Shown in pieces: positions 53,966 to 62,376 of a DNA stretch of 64,000 nt (the first letter of the stretch is position 1; every line of letters starts with the position of its first letter). The notes under the pieces are model-generated. The model was not told the origin of the DNA and searched no databases. It worked only from the letters and a program-made list of their open reading frames with translations. The position numbers and the translations under genes were made by a program. The DNA comes from Streptomyces lincolnensis. Its GTDB lineage: Bacteria > Actinomycetota > Actinomycetes > Streptomycetales > Streptomycetaceae. Where the stretch lies: assembly GCF_021173675.1 (NCBI RefSeq), contig NZ_JAIHON010000004.1, positions 372,001 through 436,000 of the forward strand, given 5' to 3'.

Positions 53966-55099
53966 CTAGAACTTGTTCTTCGGGGTGATCCCCAGCGACA
54001 GCCCCGAAAGGCCCCGCTGGCGTCCTCCCAGCTTCCCCGCGATCGCCCGCAGCGCGGAGCCCGCCGGGGAGTCCGGGTCGGTCAGGACGACCGGCTTGCC
54101 CTCGTCGCCGCCCTCCCGGAGGCGGACGTCGATCGGGATGGAGCCGAGGACCGGGACCGAGGCGCCCGTCGTGCGGGTGAGACCGTCCGCCACGGACTGG
54201 CCGCCGCCCGTGCCGAAGACGTCGACCATCTCGCCGCAGTGCGGGCAGGGCAGGCCGGACATGTTCTCGACCACGCCGACGATCTTCTGGTGGGTCTGGA
54301 CGGCGATGGAGCCGGCCCGCTCGGCCACCTCGGCCGCGGCCTGCTGAGGCGTCGTCACGACCAGGATCTCGGCGTTCGGGACCAGCTGGGCCACCGAGAT
54401 GGCGATGTCGCCGGTGCCCGGGGGCAGGTCCAGCAGGAGGACGTCGAGGTCACCCCAGTAGACGTCGGCCAGGAACTGCTGGAGGGCCCGGTGCAGCATC
54501 GGCCCGCGCCACACCACCGGGGCGTTGCCCGGGGTGAACATGCCGATCGAGATGACCTTCACGCCGTGCGCCGACGGCGGCATGATCATGTTCTCGACCT
54601 GGGTGGGACTGCCGTCGGCACCCAGCATGCGCGGCACGGAGTGGCCGTAGATGTCGGCGTCCACGACACCGACCTTCAGGCCGTCCGCCGCCATCGACGC
54701 CGCCAGGTTCACCGTCACCGAGGACTTGCCGACGCCGCCCTTGCCGGAGGCGACCGCGTACACCCGGGTCAGCGAGCCCGGCTTGGCGAAGGGCACCTCG
54801 CGCTCGGTCTGGCCGCCGCGCAGCGCCGTCGCCAGCTCCTTGCGCTGCTCGTCGCTCATCACGTCCAGCGTGACGTCGACGCGCGTGACGCCCTCGACCG
54901 CCGAGACGGCGTCCGTCACGCGCTGCGTGATCGTGTCGCGCATGGGGCAGCCGGAGACCGTCAGGTACACGGTGACCGCGACCGCCCCGTCCGCGCCGAT
55001 CTCGACCGACTTGACCATCCCGAGCTCGGTGATGGGGCGGTTGATCTCGGGGTCGTTCACCGTCGACAGTGCTTCACGCACCGCGTCTTCCGTAGCCAT
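53966..55099 (-). CDS. mrp: Mrp/ApbC iron-sulfur cluster carrier P-loop ATPase
   Basis: 377 aa. An N-terminal FeS-assembly (DUF59/MIP18) domain (EALSTVNDPEINRPITELGMV, VSGCPMRD) is followed by a ParA-type ATPase with deviant Walker A SGKGGVGKSS and Walker B LLLDLPPGTGD. The cluster-binding pair is CPHC near residue 285. Transfers Fe-S clusters to apoproteins. ATG 55099. The C-terminus PKNKF is echoed immediately beyond the stop by a 13-bp direct repeat (53954-53966 and 53969-53981). Confidence 0.94.
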   Translation of the reverse strand: MATEDAVREALSTVNDPEINRPITELGMVKSVEIGADGAVAVTVYLTVSGCPMRDTITQRVTDAVSAVEGVTRVDVTLDVMSDEQRKELATALRGGQTEREVPFAKPGSLTRVYAVASGKGGVGKSSVTVNLAASMAADGLKVGVVDADIYGHSVPRMLGADGSPTQVENMIMPPSAHGVKVISIGMFTPGNAPVVWRGPMLHRALQQFLADVYWGDLDVLLLDLPPGTGDIAISVAQLVPNAEILVVTTPQQAAAEVAERAGSIAVQTHQKIVGVVENMSGLPCPHCGEMVDVFGTGGGQSVADGLTRTTGASVPVLGSIPIDVRLREGGDEGKPVVLTDPDSPAGSALRAIAGKLGGRQRGLSGLSLGITPKNKF

Positions 55100-55142
55100 G
55101 AGAACGATGGTACGGCGCCCCGCCGCGGCCCCGTCATGCCCG

Positions 55143-55736
55143 TCACCGGTCGTCTACGTCACGTCCCCTCGGCCGTTCTGCCGGGAATACGACATGCCCG
55201 TCCCGCCGCTCCTCCAGCTCCTTCACCATGTCCTGGAGCTCCGAGCGGATCCAGTCACGGGTGGCCACCTCGCCCAGGCCGATCCGCAGGGCCGCGATCT
55301 CCCGGGTCAGGTACTCGGTGTCCGCGATGGACCGCTCGTTCTGCTTGCGGTCCTGTTCGAGGTTGACCCGGTCGCGGTCGTCCTGCCGGTTCTGCGCGAG
55401 CAGGATCAGCGGGGCCGCGTAGGAGGCCTGGAGCGACAGCATCAGTGTCAGGAAGATGAACGGGTAGTGGTCGAAGCGCATGTCGTACGGCGCGAAGATG
55501 TTCCACAGCACCCACAGGATGATGACGACCGTCATCCAGACGATGAACCGTCCGGTGCCCAGGAAGCGCGCGATGCGTTCCGAGAGCCGTCCGAAGGCCT
55601 CCGGGTCCCACTCGGGCAGGACCCGGCGCCGGGGCGGGCGCGGCTGGTCCAGCCGGGGGCGGGAGCGGGTGGTGGCGGTCGCGCCCGCGGGGGTGCGCTC
55701 GCGGGTCACGGTCGTGGTCTCACGCTCAGGCGTCAT
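55143..55736 (-). CDS. DUF1003 membrane protein, 197 aa
   Basis: ATG 55736 (MTPERETTTVTRE) with GGAGG upstream overlaps the end of the MgtE-N gene by 11 nt, so the two are coupled. Two helices (IVWMTVVIILWVLWNIF and FIFLTLMLSLQASYAAPLILLAQN), then the DUF1003 motif NRQDDRDRVNLEQDRKQN and a cytoplasmic coiled coil. Function unknown; family members often sit near metal or stress genes. A role with the MgtE-N/CBS partner is inferred from coupling only. Confidence 0.85.
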   Translation of the reverse strand: MTPERETTTVTRERTPAGATATTRSRPRLDQPRPPRRRVLPEWDPEAFGRLSERIARFLGTGRFIVWMTVVIILWVLWNIFAPYDMRFDHYPFIFLTLMLSLQASYAAPLILLAQNRQDDRDRVNLEQDRKQNERSIADTEYLTREIAALRIGLGEVATRDWIRSELQDMVKELEERRDGHVVFPAERPRGRDVDDR

Positions 55737-57192
55737 GGGAACCCGCCTCCTCACCCTTGCCGTGGCCTTCGCGGCCGTTGCGTGTGCCGTCCGCGCCCGT
55801 GTCGTCCGGGCCTGTGTCTGTGTCTGTGTCTGGGCCCGTACTTTCGTCGACCGGGTCGTCTTCCAGTACGTCGTCCAGTTCGTCGCGTCCGTCGCCGTCG
55901 GACGCGTCGCTCCCGGGTTCGTCGTCCTCGTGTCCCTCCGTGAGGTGGAACTCCGTCTCCCGCCAGTCCTCCGGAAGCATGTGGTCCAGTACGTCGTCCA
56001 CGGTCACCGCGCCCAGCAGCGCACCGGACTCGTCGACGACGGGCGCCGCGACCATGTCGTACGTCGCGAAGAACCCGGCGACGACGGGCAGTGCCGCGTC
56101 CGGCTCCAGGGCTTGCAGGTCGTCGTCGATCATCGCGCTGACCAGGGTGTACGGAGGGTCGCGCAGCAGCTTCTGGAAGTGGACCGTGCCGAGGTACTTG
56201 CCGGTCGGGGTCTCGTCCGGCGGCCGGCAGACGTAGACCTGGGCGGCGAGCGCGGGCGAGAGGTCGGCGTTGCGGACGCGGGCGAGCGCGTCGGCGACGG
56301 TCGCGTCCGGCCGCAGGATGATCGGCTCGGTGGTCATCAGACCGCCCGCGGTGTGCTCCTCGTACGCCATCAGGCGCCGCATGTCGGCGGCGTCGCCGGG
56401 CTGCATCAGGCTCAGCAGCCGCTCCTGCTCCTCCGTGGGCAGCTCGGAGAGCAGGTCGGCCGCGTCGTCCGGGTCCATGGCCTCCAGGACGTCGGCGGCA
56501 CGTTCCTCCTTCAGCTTGCCGAGGATCTCGATCTGGTCGTCCTCCGGCAGCTCCTCCAGGACGTCGGCCAGGCGGTCGTCGTCGAGGGCGGCCGCGACCT
56601 CGACGCGCCGCTTGGGGGAGAGATGGTGCAGGACGTTGGCCAGGTCGGCCGGGCGCAGCTGCTCGAAGGTGGCCAGGAGGCTCTCGGCGCCCTGTCCGTG
56701 CTCCTCCAGGGCGAAGCCCGTGACCGCGGACCACTCGACCGTCAGCGTCTCGCCCTTGCGGCGGAAGGCGCCGCCCTTGCCGCCCTTGCGGACGAACACC
56801 CGGTCGATCTCCCAGTCCCGGCGGGCCGGCAGCTGCTGCACCGACAGGTCCAGTACGGTCACCTCCTCGCGGCTCTCGACAAGAGTGACGCGCCGGTCCA
56901 GGAGCTCGCCGAACACCAGCCGCTCGGTGGGCCGCTGCTCGAAGCGGCGGACGTTGAGGACACCGGTGGTGATGACCTGGCCGGACTCGACCCCGGTCAC
57001 CCGGGTCATGGGCAGGAAGATGCGGCGGCGCGTGGCGAGTTCCACGACCAGCCCGAGCAGCCGGGGCGGCCGGCGCCCGACACGCAGCATGACGACCAGG
57101 TCGCGCACGCGGCCCACCTGGTCACCGGTCGGGTCGAAGACGGCGACGCCGGAGAGATGGGAGACGAAGATCCGGGGGGCGCCCGCTGCCAT
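55726..57192 (-). CDS. PRC-barrel/MgtE-N/CBS protein without channel domain, 488 aa
   Basis: ATG 57192 (MAAGAPRIFVSHLSG) with AAGGAAG upstream. Order: two PRC-barrel-like segments (residues about 1-150), a superhelical MgtE_N domain of EELPEDDQIEILGKL-type repeats (about 165-270), paired CBS domains (MTTEPIILRPDATVADAL; AMIDDDLQALEPDAALPVV) to about 400, and a very acidic tail. There are no membrane helices, so it is the Mg2+-sensing half of an MgtE transporter without the pore. Mycobacterial Rv1232c is similar (memory). It may gate the coupled DUF1003 protein or CorA (inference). Confidence 0.85.
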   Translation of the reverse strand: MAAGAPRIFVSHLSGVAVFDPTGDQVGRVRDLVVMLRVGRRPPRLLGLVVELATRRRIFLPMTRVTGVESGQVITTGVLNVRRFEQRPTERLVFGELLDRRVTLVESREEVTVLDLSVQQLPARRDWEIDRVFVRKGGKGGAFRRKGETLTVEWSAVTGFALEEHGQGAESLLATFEQLRPADLANVLHHLSPKRRVEVAAALDDDRLADVLEELPEDDQIEILGKLKEERAADVLEAMDPDDAADLLSELPTEEQERLLSLMQPGDAADMRRLMAYEEHTAGGLMTTEPIILRPDATVADALARVRNADLSPALAAQVYVCRPPDETPTGKYLGTVHFQKLLRDPPYTLVSAMIDDDLQALEPDAALPVVAGFFATYDMVAAPVVDESGALLGAVTVDDVLDHMLPEDWRETEFHLTEGHEDDEPGSDASDGDGRDELDDVLEDDPVDESTGPDTDTDTGPDDTGADGTRNGREGHGKGEEAGSHDA

Positions 57193-57415
57193 GACTGTGC
57201 TTCCTTTTCGTGCGGGATTCGTAGGGAGGTACTGCGTCGGAAGATCGGTGGCTCTCTGTTCCGAATTGCCCGCTCGGGTGGGCTTCAGGCTAGCCCGTCC
57301 CGATCGGATACGCCCTGGTGAGCGGTCCGGACGGACTGGCTCCGTCCGGGCGGTGGGACCCCGGTACGCTGCCCCTCGCCGCTGAAGGACCTCTGTCAGA
57401 AAGGCAGCCCCACCT

Positions 57416-58165
57416 GTGACTGCGATTCCCCGGCGCCACACCTCCACGGCAGCACTGGCGAGCGCGATGTGCGCCCTGGCCGTCACGGGGACGGGCCTGA
57501 CCGGATGCGGCGAGGATCCGGACGCGGGCACCAACGGTGTCGGCAAGCTGCCGGCCGAGCAGATCCAGTCCAGGACCCGTACCGCCGCCGACGCCGCCGA
57601 CTCCGTACGCCTCGCGGGCAATGTGGTGGCCGGCGGGCGAACGTACCGGCTCGACATGCGGCTGAAGGCCGACGGCGCCACCGGGTCGGTCACCGCCGAG
57701 GGGACGACCTTCCAGCTGCTGCGGGTCGGCGAGGCGCTCTTCCTCAAGGCGGACGCGGACTTCTGGTCCCACGCGGACGACAAGGGCGGCGGTTCCGACA
57801 CGGCGGCCGCCGACAAGCTGGGCGGCAAGTACGTGAAGGTGCCGCAGGGCGACCCCTCGTACAAGAAGTTCAGCGGTTTCACGGACATGGACGTTCTCCT
57901 TGAGAGTCTGCTGACCCTGCACGGCTCGCTGGGCACCGACGGCCACCACGAACTGGCCGGTGTGCGCACCATCCGCGTCACCGGCGACAAGGGCTCCGGC
58001 GGCACCCTGGACGTCTCCCTGGAGGGCGAGCCCTACCCGCTCCGCCTGGCGCGTGCGGGCGGTGCGGGCACCCTGACCTTCTCGGCCTGGGGCAAGGACT
58101 TCCCCCTGACCGAGCCGGAGAAGGACGACACGGTGGACTACGGCAAGCAGCTGCCGACGTCGTGA
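57416..58165 (+). CDS. LppX/LprG-like lipoprotein, 249 aa
   Basis: GTG 57416 with AAAGG upstream. Signal ends LTGC (Cys31). The mature domain (SVRLAGNVVAGGRTYRLDMRL, GTTFQLLRVGEALFLKADADFW, GVRTIRVTGDKGSGGTLDVSLEG, PYPLRLARAG) has the alternating beta-strands of the LolA/LppX_LprAFG fold, which carries lipids in mycobacteria. Proposed lipid-binding lipoprotein; ligand unknown. Convergent with the next gene. Confidence 0.75.
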   Translation: MTAIPRRHTSTAALASAMCALAVTGTGLTGCGEDPDAGTNGVGKLPAEQIQSRTRTAADAADSVRLAGNVVAGGRTYRLDMRLKADGATGSVTAEGTTFQLLRVGEALFLKADADFWSHADDKGGGSDTAAADKLGGKYVKVPQGDPSYKKFSGFTDMDVLLESLLTLHGSLGTDGHHELAGVRTIRVTGDKGSGGTLDVSLEGEPYPLRLARAGGAGTLTFSAWGKDFPLTEPEKDDTVDYGKQLPTS

Positions 58166-58171
58166 TGTTCG

Positions 58172-58194
58172 GGGGCCGAGCCGAGCCCGGCCCC
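58172..58194. terminator. Bidirectional terminator
   Basis: GGGGCCG (58172-58178) and CGGCCCC (58188-58194), 7-bp perfect arms in the 31-bp gap between convergent genes. Confidence 0.6.
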
Positions 58195-58196
58195 GA

Positions 58197-58709
58197 CTAC
58201 TTCCGTTTGCGCCGCTTGAGCAGCAGCCGCGGCAGCCCCGCCGGGATCGGCTGCCGCGTCGTCGCCGGCGTCGGCAGCGGCGCCGCGGCCAGGTCACCGT
58301 CGGGCAGAGGCGCCGTCGCCCCCGCCGGTTCCAGCCTGAGTACCCGGCACTCGCGGGACCAGCGCTCGGTCATCGCCTCGCCGTCGGGGGCGTTGAGACG
58401 CTTGCCCTTCAGCTCCGCGACGGCGGCCTCCCAGTCCTCGGACCCCGGGGCGAGTTCCACGACCCTCGCCGGCCACGAGACCAGCCGGCCGCCCTTGTCC
58501 TTGCTGCGGACCGTGACCTCGGCAGCGGTCCCGTCGGCCAGACCGGGCAGCGGCTGCTCCCCGGGCCCGTCGCCGACCAGACAGGCCGCGCCCTCGTGCC
58601 ACACGTGCCACAGGGCGCGAGCCGGGCCGCCGGGACCCTTGACCCAGATGAGGCCGGACTTCTTCGTGGCCTCCTCGACGAGGGCCTGGTCGAGCAGCTC
58701 GCTTGTCAT
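58197..58709 (-). CDS. Conserved hypothetical protein, possible split-barrel fold, 170 aa
   Basis: ATG 58709. Strand-like segments SGLIWVKGPGGPARALWHVW, GAACLVGDGPGEQPLPGL, AAEVTVRSKDKGGRLVSWPARVVEL and the C-terminal WSRECRVLRLEP resemble pyridoxamine-oxidase-like FMN split barrels, but no FMN motif is certain. A Pro/Ala-rich tail ends in LKRRKRK. It is followed upstream by corA on the same strand (23-bp gap), so probably cotranscribed after it. Function unknown. Confidence 0.7.
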   Translation of the reverse strand: MTSELLDQALVEEATKKSGLIWVKGPGGPARALWHVWHEGAACLVGDGPGEQPLPGLADGTAAEVTVRSKDKGGRLVSWPARVVELAPGSEDWEAAVAELKGKRLNAPDGEAMTERWSRECRVLRLEPAGATAPLPDGDLAAAPLPTPATTRQPIPAGLPRLLLKRRKRK

Positions 58710-58732
58710 GGGCTCAGCCTATCCACGCGCCC

Positions 58733-59851
58733 TCACAGCCAGCCGTTGCGCTTCAGCGTGCGGTGGATGCCCACACAGAGGGTCACCGTGATGCCGATGA
58801 CCAGCGGGTATCCGAACTTCCAGCGCAGCTCGGGCATGTAGTCGAAGTTCATGCCGTAGACCCCGCACACCATCGTCGGTACGGCGATGATGGCCGCCCA
58901 GGACGTGATCTTCCGCATGTCCTCGTTCTGTGCGACGGACGCCTGCGCGAGGTTGGCCTGGAGGATGGAGTTGAGCAGCTCGTCGAAGCCGAGGACCTGC
59001 TCCTGGACGCGGGCCAAGTGGTCGGCGACGTCCCGGAAGTACTTCTGGATGTCCGGGTCGATCAGCCGCATCGGCCGCTCGCTCAGCAGCTGCATGGGCC
59101 GCAGCAGCGGCGCCACGGCCCGCTTGAACTCCAGCACCTCACGCTTGAGCTGGTAGATCCGCGCCGAGTCCACACCGCGCGAGACCCCGCCCCGGCGCCC
59201 CGGCGAGAAGACCTCGGTCTCCACCTCGTCGATGTCGTCCTGCACGGCGTCGGCGACCGCGATGTACCCGTCGACGACGTGGTCGGCGATCGCGTGCAGC
59301 ACCGCCGAGGGGCCCTTGGCGAGCAGCTCCGGGTCGTCCTGGAGCCGGTGCCGGAGCGCCCGCAGGGAACCCTGGCCGCCATGCCGGACGGTGATGAAGA
59401 AGTCCCGTCCGGTGAAGCACATGACCTCGCCGGTCTCCACGACCTCGCTGTTGGCGGTCAGTTGGTCGTGCTCGACGTAGTGGATGGTCTTGAAGACGGT
59501 GAACAGCGAGTCGTCGTACCGCTCCAGCTTGGGCCGCTGGTGCGCCTGCACGGCGTCCTCCACGGCCAGCGGGTGCAACCCGAACTCACCGGCGATACCG
59601 GAGAATTCGGCCTCGGTCGGCTCGTGCAGACCGATCCAGACGAAGCCTCCGTCGCGGCGCACCGTGCGCATCGCCTCGTGCGGGGTCAGCGGCTTGTCGG
59701 TGACGACGCGCGCGCCGTCGCGGTAGATGGCGCAGTCCACGACGGCGGAGGGCGTCGAGGGGTCGCGGGTGGTGTCGTAGGCGCCGGTGTCCTTGCGCAG
59801 GGAGACGCGGGACGGGCGGACCACGGCACGCAGGTCGCGGATCATCGACAT
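58733..59851 (-). CDS. corA: CorA-family magnesium/cobalt transporter
   Basis: 372 aa. ATG 59851 (MSMIRDLRAVVRPS) with AAGGAG 6 nt upstream; the frame runs to 59962 without support. A large cytoplasmic funnel is followed by two C-terminal helices and the selectivity motif YGMNFDYMPEL, which confirms the CorA family. Mg2+ entry is the likely role (Co2+/Ni2+ possible). A channel-less MgtE-N/CBS sensor gene lies 1.5 kb away. Equivalent position to mycobacterial Rv1239c. Confidence 0.94.
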   Translation of the reverse strand: MSMIRDLRAVVRPSRVSLRKDTGAYDTTRDPSTPSAVVDCAIYRDGARVVTDKPLTPHEAMRTVRRDGGFVWIGLHEPTEAEFSGIAGEFGLHPLAVEDAVQAHQRPKLERYDDSLFTVFKTIHYVEHDQLTANSEVVETGEVMCFTGRDFFITVRHGGQGSLRALRHRLQDDPELLAKGPSAVLHAIADHVVDGYIAVADAVQDDIDEVETEVFSPGRRGGVSRGVDSARIYQLKREVLEFKRAVAPLLRPMQLLSERPMRLIDPDIQKYFRDVADHLARVQEQVLGFDELLNSILQANLAQASVAQNEDMRKITSWAAIIAVPTMVCGVYGMNFDYMPELRWKFGYPLVIGITVTLCVGIHRTLKRNGWL

Positions 59852-60315
59852 GGCAGGCTCCTTCGTGACAGGCAACGAAAGGCCGCCGACGACGGGTGGA
59901 ACTACCCGGAATGGGGACGTCCTGACTGCGGAGGTTTGGCACGTCCACAAAGCGGGGAGCACCGCAGCGTCGCGGTGGCGAACTTCGCTACTGATACAGC
60001 TGGGGAATCAGCTCAGACAGATCAGGCAAAACGAACGAAGCGCTCTTCCGCGGTGAAGCGAGTGCGAGAGGTGGCAACCAGCCGGAGCCAGAGCAACGAG
60101 TCAGCGGCGCGGAGAGCGGGTGCTACTGCACGGTCGACTTCGATCCATTGCAGCCCCACCTCCTCCGGCCGGTCCCTCGTAAGGGAGTGTCGTCGGCGTC
60201 GGGGCTTGATCGCGACGCTTCTGCGTGCTGCCCCGAACCACCGGGCAAGAGTAGCAGTCACCGAAACTGTCAAGGCGCTGCTTTGCCCGGTACTGACGAG
60301 TTCTATGCTCGCCGC
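59852..60315. other. Long divergent region between corA and the SUFU gene
   Basis: 464 bp without a supported gene. It could encode a long corA leader of up to several hundred nt on the minus strand. I searched by eye for M-box, ykkC and Mg-leader features and found none; small repeats AGCTG/CAGCT occur near 59998-60015. On the plus strand TATGCT (60304-60309) ends 6 nt before the SUFU gene ATG, suggesting a leaderless start. Confidence 0.4.
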
Positions 60316-60912
60316 ATGGCTGATGTTCTTCCTCTGGTCGAGGCCCGGTTGCGCACCGCGCTGGGCGAGCCGGACGCGCGCGCGGCGGTCACCTTCCTCG
60401 GTACGGACCGCATCGAGGTGCTGCGTTTCCAGGGCGACTCCAGGGAGGGCGCGGTCGTTCGCTACGCCACGCTCGGCATGTCCGCCCAGCCGATGAGCGA
60501 CCCCACGGCGATGATCGCCGACCCGGTCGCGGGGCCCCGCGCCGAGCTGGTCCTCTCGGTCCGTTCCGGTCCCGCCGACACCGACAAGGTACTCCGTCCG
60601 CTCGCCGTGCTCGCCGCGTCCCCGCAGGTGGAAGGCCTGATCGTGGCTCCCGGCGCCTCGCTGGACGTCGGTGGGCCGCTGTGGCCCGGCGCTCCCTTCA
60701 CCTCGGTCCTGGTCGCCGAGCCCGGCGGCCTGGTCGAGGACCTGGAGCTCGACGCGCCCCTCGACCCCGTGCGGTTCCTTCCCCTGCTCCCCATGACCCC
60801 GAACGAGGCCGCCTGGAAGCGGGTGCACGGCGCCCAGGCACTCCAGGAGCGCTGGCTCACGCACGGCACGGACCTCCGGGATCCGTCCCGGAAGTCCGTA
60901 CCGCTGGACTGA
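60316..60912 (+). CDS. Suppressor-of-fused (SUFU) domain protein, 198 aa
   Basis: ATG 60316 (MADVLPLVEARLRTALG); no ribosome site, so probably leaderless from the -10 at 60304-60309. DRIEVLRFQGD, YATLGMSAQPM, RAELVLSV and FLPLLPMTPNEAAWKRVHGAQALQERW match the bacterial SUFU fold. Bacterial members are common in contact-dependent toxin immunity loci, but there is no toxin gene here and streptomycetes carry such genes in the core. Role unknown. Confidence 0.8.
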   Translation: MADVLPLVEARLRTALGEPDARAAVTFLGTDRIEVLRFQGDSREGAVVRYATLGMSAQPMSDPTAMIADPVAGPRAELVLSVRSGPADTDKVLRPLAVLAASPQVEGLIVAPGASLDVGGPLWPGAPFTSVLVAEPGGLVEDLELDAPLDPVRFLPLLPMTPNEAAWKRVHGAQALQERWLTHGTDLRDPSRKSVPLD

Positions 60913-60914
60913 CC

Positions 60915-60947
60915 CGGCCAGTGAGCAAGCTCACCAACCGGTGGCCG
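60915..60947. terminator. Hairpin between the SUFU and MFS genes
   Basis: Inner GTGAGC (60921-60926) / GCTCAC (60929-60934), outer CGGCCA (60915-60920) / TGGCCG (60942-60947), in a convergent gap. Confidence 0.55.
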
Positions 60948-60954
60948 AGAAGCG

Positions 60955-62205
60955 TCAGTTGGCGAAGACGGTGACACTGTCCTCGGTCGCGTGCCTCGGC
61001 TCCAGCTCCTCGGCCTCGTGCGTGAGCGCCTTGCGCCGTACGACGACCACGAGCGCGCCCGCCACCGCGGTGACCGCGGCGACCACGAACGGCATGTGGA
61101 TGTCGCTCCACTCCTCGATCTTCGGCGCGAAGTAGGGCGCGGCGGCGGCCGCGAACCAGCGCACGAAGTTGTAGCCCGCGCTCGCCACGGGACGCGGGGC
61201 GTCCGAGACGCCGAGCGCCAGCTCCGTGTACACGGTGTTGTTCACACCGATGAAGGCACCGGACAGGATCGTGCAGACGATCGCCGCGGAGTGGTTGCCG
61301 TAGCCGAGGACGAGCACGTCGGCCGCGAGCAGCACCAGCGAGCCGCCGAGCACCTTCAGCGAGCCGAACCGCTCCTGCATGCGGGGCGCCACGATGACGG
61401 AGAAGACGGCGAGCAGCACACCCCAGGCGAAGAACACGGCACCCGACTTGTACGGCGTCATGTCCAGCACGAACGGCGTGAAGGCCAGCACGGTGAAGAA
61501 CGTGTAGTTGTAGAAGAACGCCGAGACCGCCGCCGAGGCCAGGCCGCCGTGGCCGAGCGCCCTGATCGGGTCCAGCAGTGAGGTCTTGCGGGCCGGCTTC
61601 GGCTGCTCCTTGAGGAACACCGTGATGCACAGGAAGCCGACGGCCATCAGGAAGGCCGTACCGAAGAAGGGGTAGCGCCAGCTGGCGTCACCGAGCAGTG
61701 CGCCCAGCAGCGGGCCGCACGCCATGCCGAGGCCGAGGGCGGATTCGTAGAGCAGGATCGCCGCGGCGCTGCCGCCGGCCGCCGCGCCGACGATGACGGC
61801 GAGGGCGGTGGAGACGAACAGGGCGTTGCCCAGACCCCAGCCGGCCCGGAAGCCGACCAGCTCGTCGACCGAGGTGGAGGTGCCCGACAGGCCCGCGAAC
61901 ACCACCACCAGAGCGAGGCCGAGCAGCAGGGTCTTCTTGCCGCCGATACGGCTGGAGACGAAGCCGGTGACCAGCATCGCGATCGCGGTGATCAGGAAGT
62001 ACGAGGTGAAGAGCAGGGAGACCTGGCTGGCGGTGGCGTCCAGGCCGGAGGCGATCGACGGCAGGATCGGGTCGACGAGCCCGATGCCCATGAAGGCCAC
62101 GACGGACGCGCCGGCGGTCGCCCAGACCGCCTTGGGCTGCCGGAGGATGCCGCCGGCTCCCGTGTCGAAGGGGTCCTGCTGTGCGGGGGCCTTGCTCGCG
62201 CCCAT
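60955..62205 (-). CDS. MFS transporter (drug-efflux type), 416 aa
   Basis: Twelve predicted helices. ATG 62205 (MGASKAPAQQDPFDTG) with GGGAG upstream; the frame to 62283 runs through the promoter. Motif A-like RIGGKKTLLLG after helix 2, FRAGWGLGNALFVSTALAVIVG near helix 4, and SALGLGMACGPLLGALLG at motif C, as in proton antiporters. Similar to YitG/MdtG-like exporters. Substrate unknown. The AT-rich palindromic promoter points to control by a dedicated repressor. Confidence 0.88.
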   Translation of the reverse strand: MGASKAPAQQDPFDTGAGGILRQPKAVWATAGASVVAFMGIGLVDPILPSIASGLDATASQVSLLFTSYFLITAIAMLVTGFVSSRIGGKKTLLLGLALVVVFAGLSGTSTSVDELVGFRAGWGLGNALFVSTALAVIVGAAAGGSAAAILLYESALGLGMACGPLLGALLGDASWRYPFFGTAFLMAVGFLCITVFLKEQPKPARKTSLLDPIRALGHGGLASAAVSAFFYNYTFFTVLAFTPFVLDMTPYKSGAVFFAWGVLLAVFSVIVAPRMQERFGSLKVLGGSLVLLAADVLVLGYGNHSAAIVCTILSGAFIGVNNTVYTELALGVSDAPRPVASAGYNFVRWFAAAAAPYFAPKIEEWSDIHMPFVVAAVTAVAGALVVVVRRKALTHEAEELEPRHATEDSVTVFAN

Positions 62206-62237
62206 CGCGATTCTCCCATCCCGGCGAAGGTAGTTGG

Positions 62238-62276
62238 TATATGCATATAGTAAGTTAGCTCGGCTAATTAATGCAA
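62238..62276 (-). promoter_or_regulatory. MFS promoter with two operator-like palindromes
   Basis: On the minus strand -35 TTGCAT (62276-62271), 18-nt spacer, -10 TACTAT (62252-62247). TTAGC-TCG-GCTAA (62255-62267) fills the spacer and the 12-bp palindrome TATATGCATATA (62238-62249) overlaps the -10 edge. This is the most AT-rich stretch of the window and typical of MarR-type control. Confidence 0.65.
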
Positions 62277-62376
62277 GCCACATCTAGTCTTCGCCGGTGA
62301 AGCCGGTGCAAGGGTTCCGCCCGGACGGGTGATCGTCCCTTGACGTGGGGGACCGGGGGTAGGACCGTGGGGCCCT

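Noticed and set aside
59852..60315. M-box or other Mg2+ riboswitch before corA
   Set aside because: None of the conserved M-box segments could be found by eye.
60316..60912. SUFU gene as immunity protein of a toxin system
   Set aside because: No polymorphic toxin, RHS, WXG or secretion gene is nearby; the neighbours are an MFS exporter and corA.
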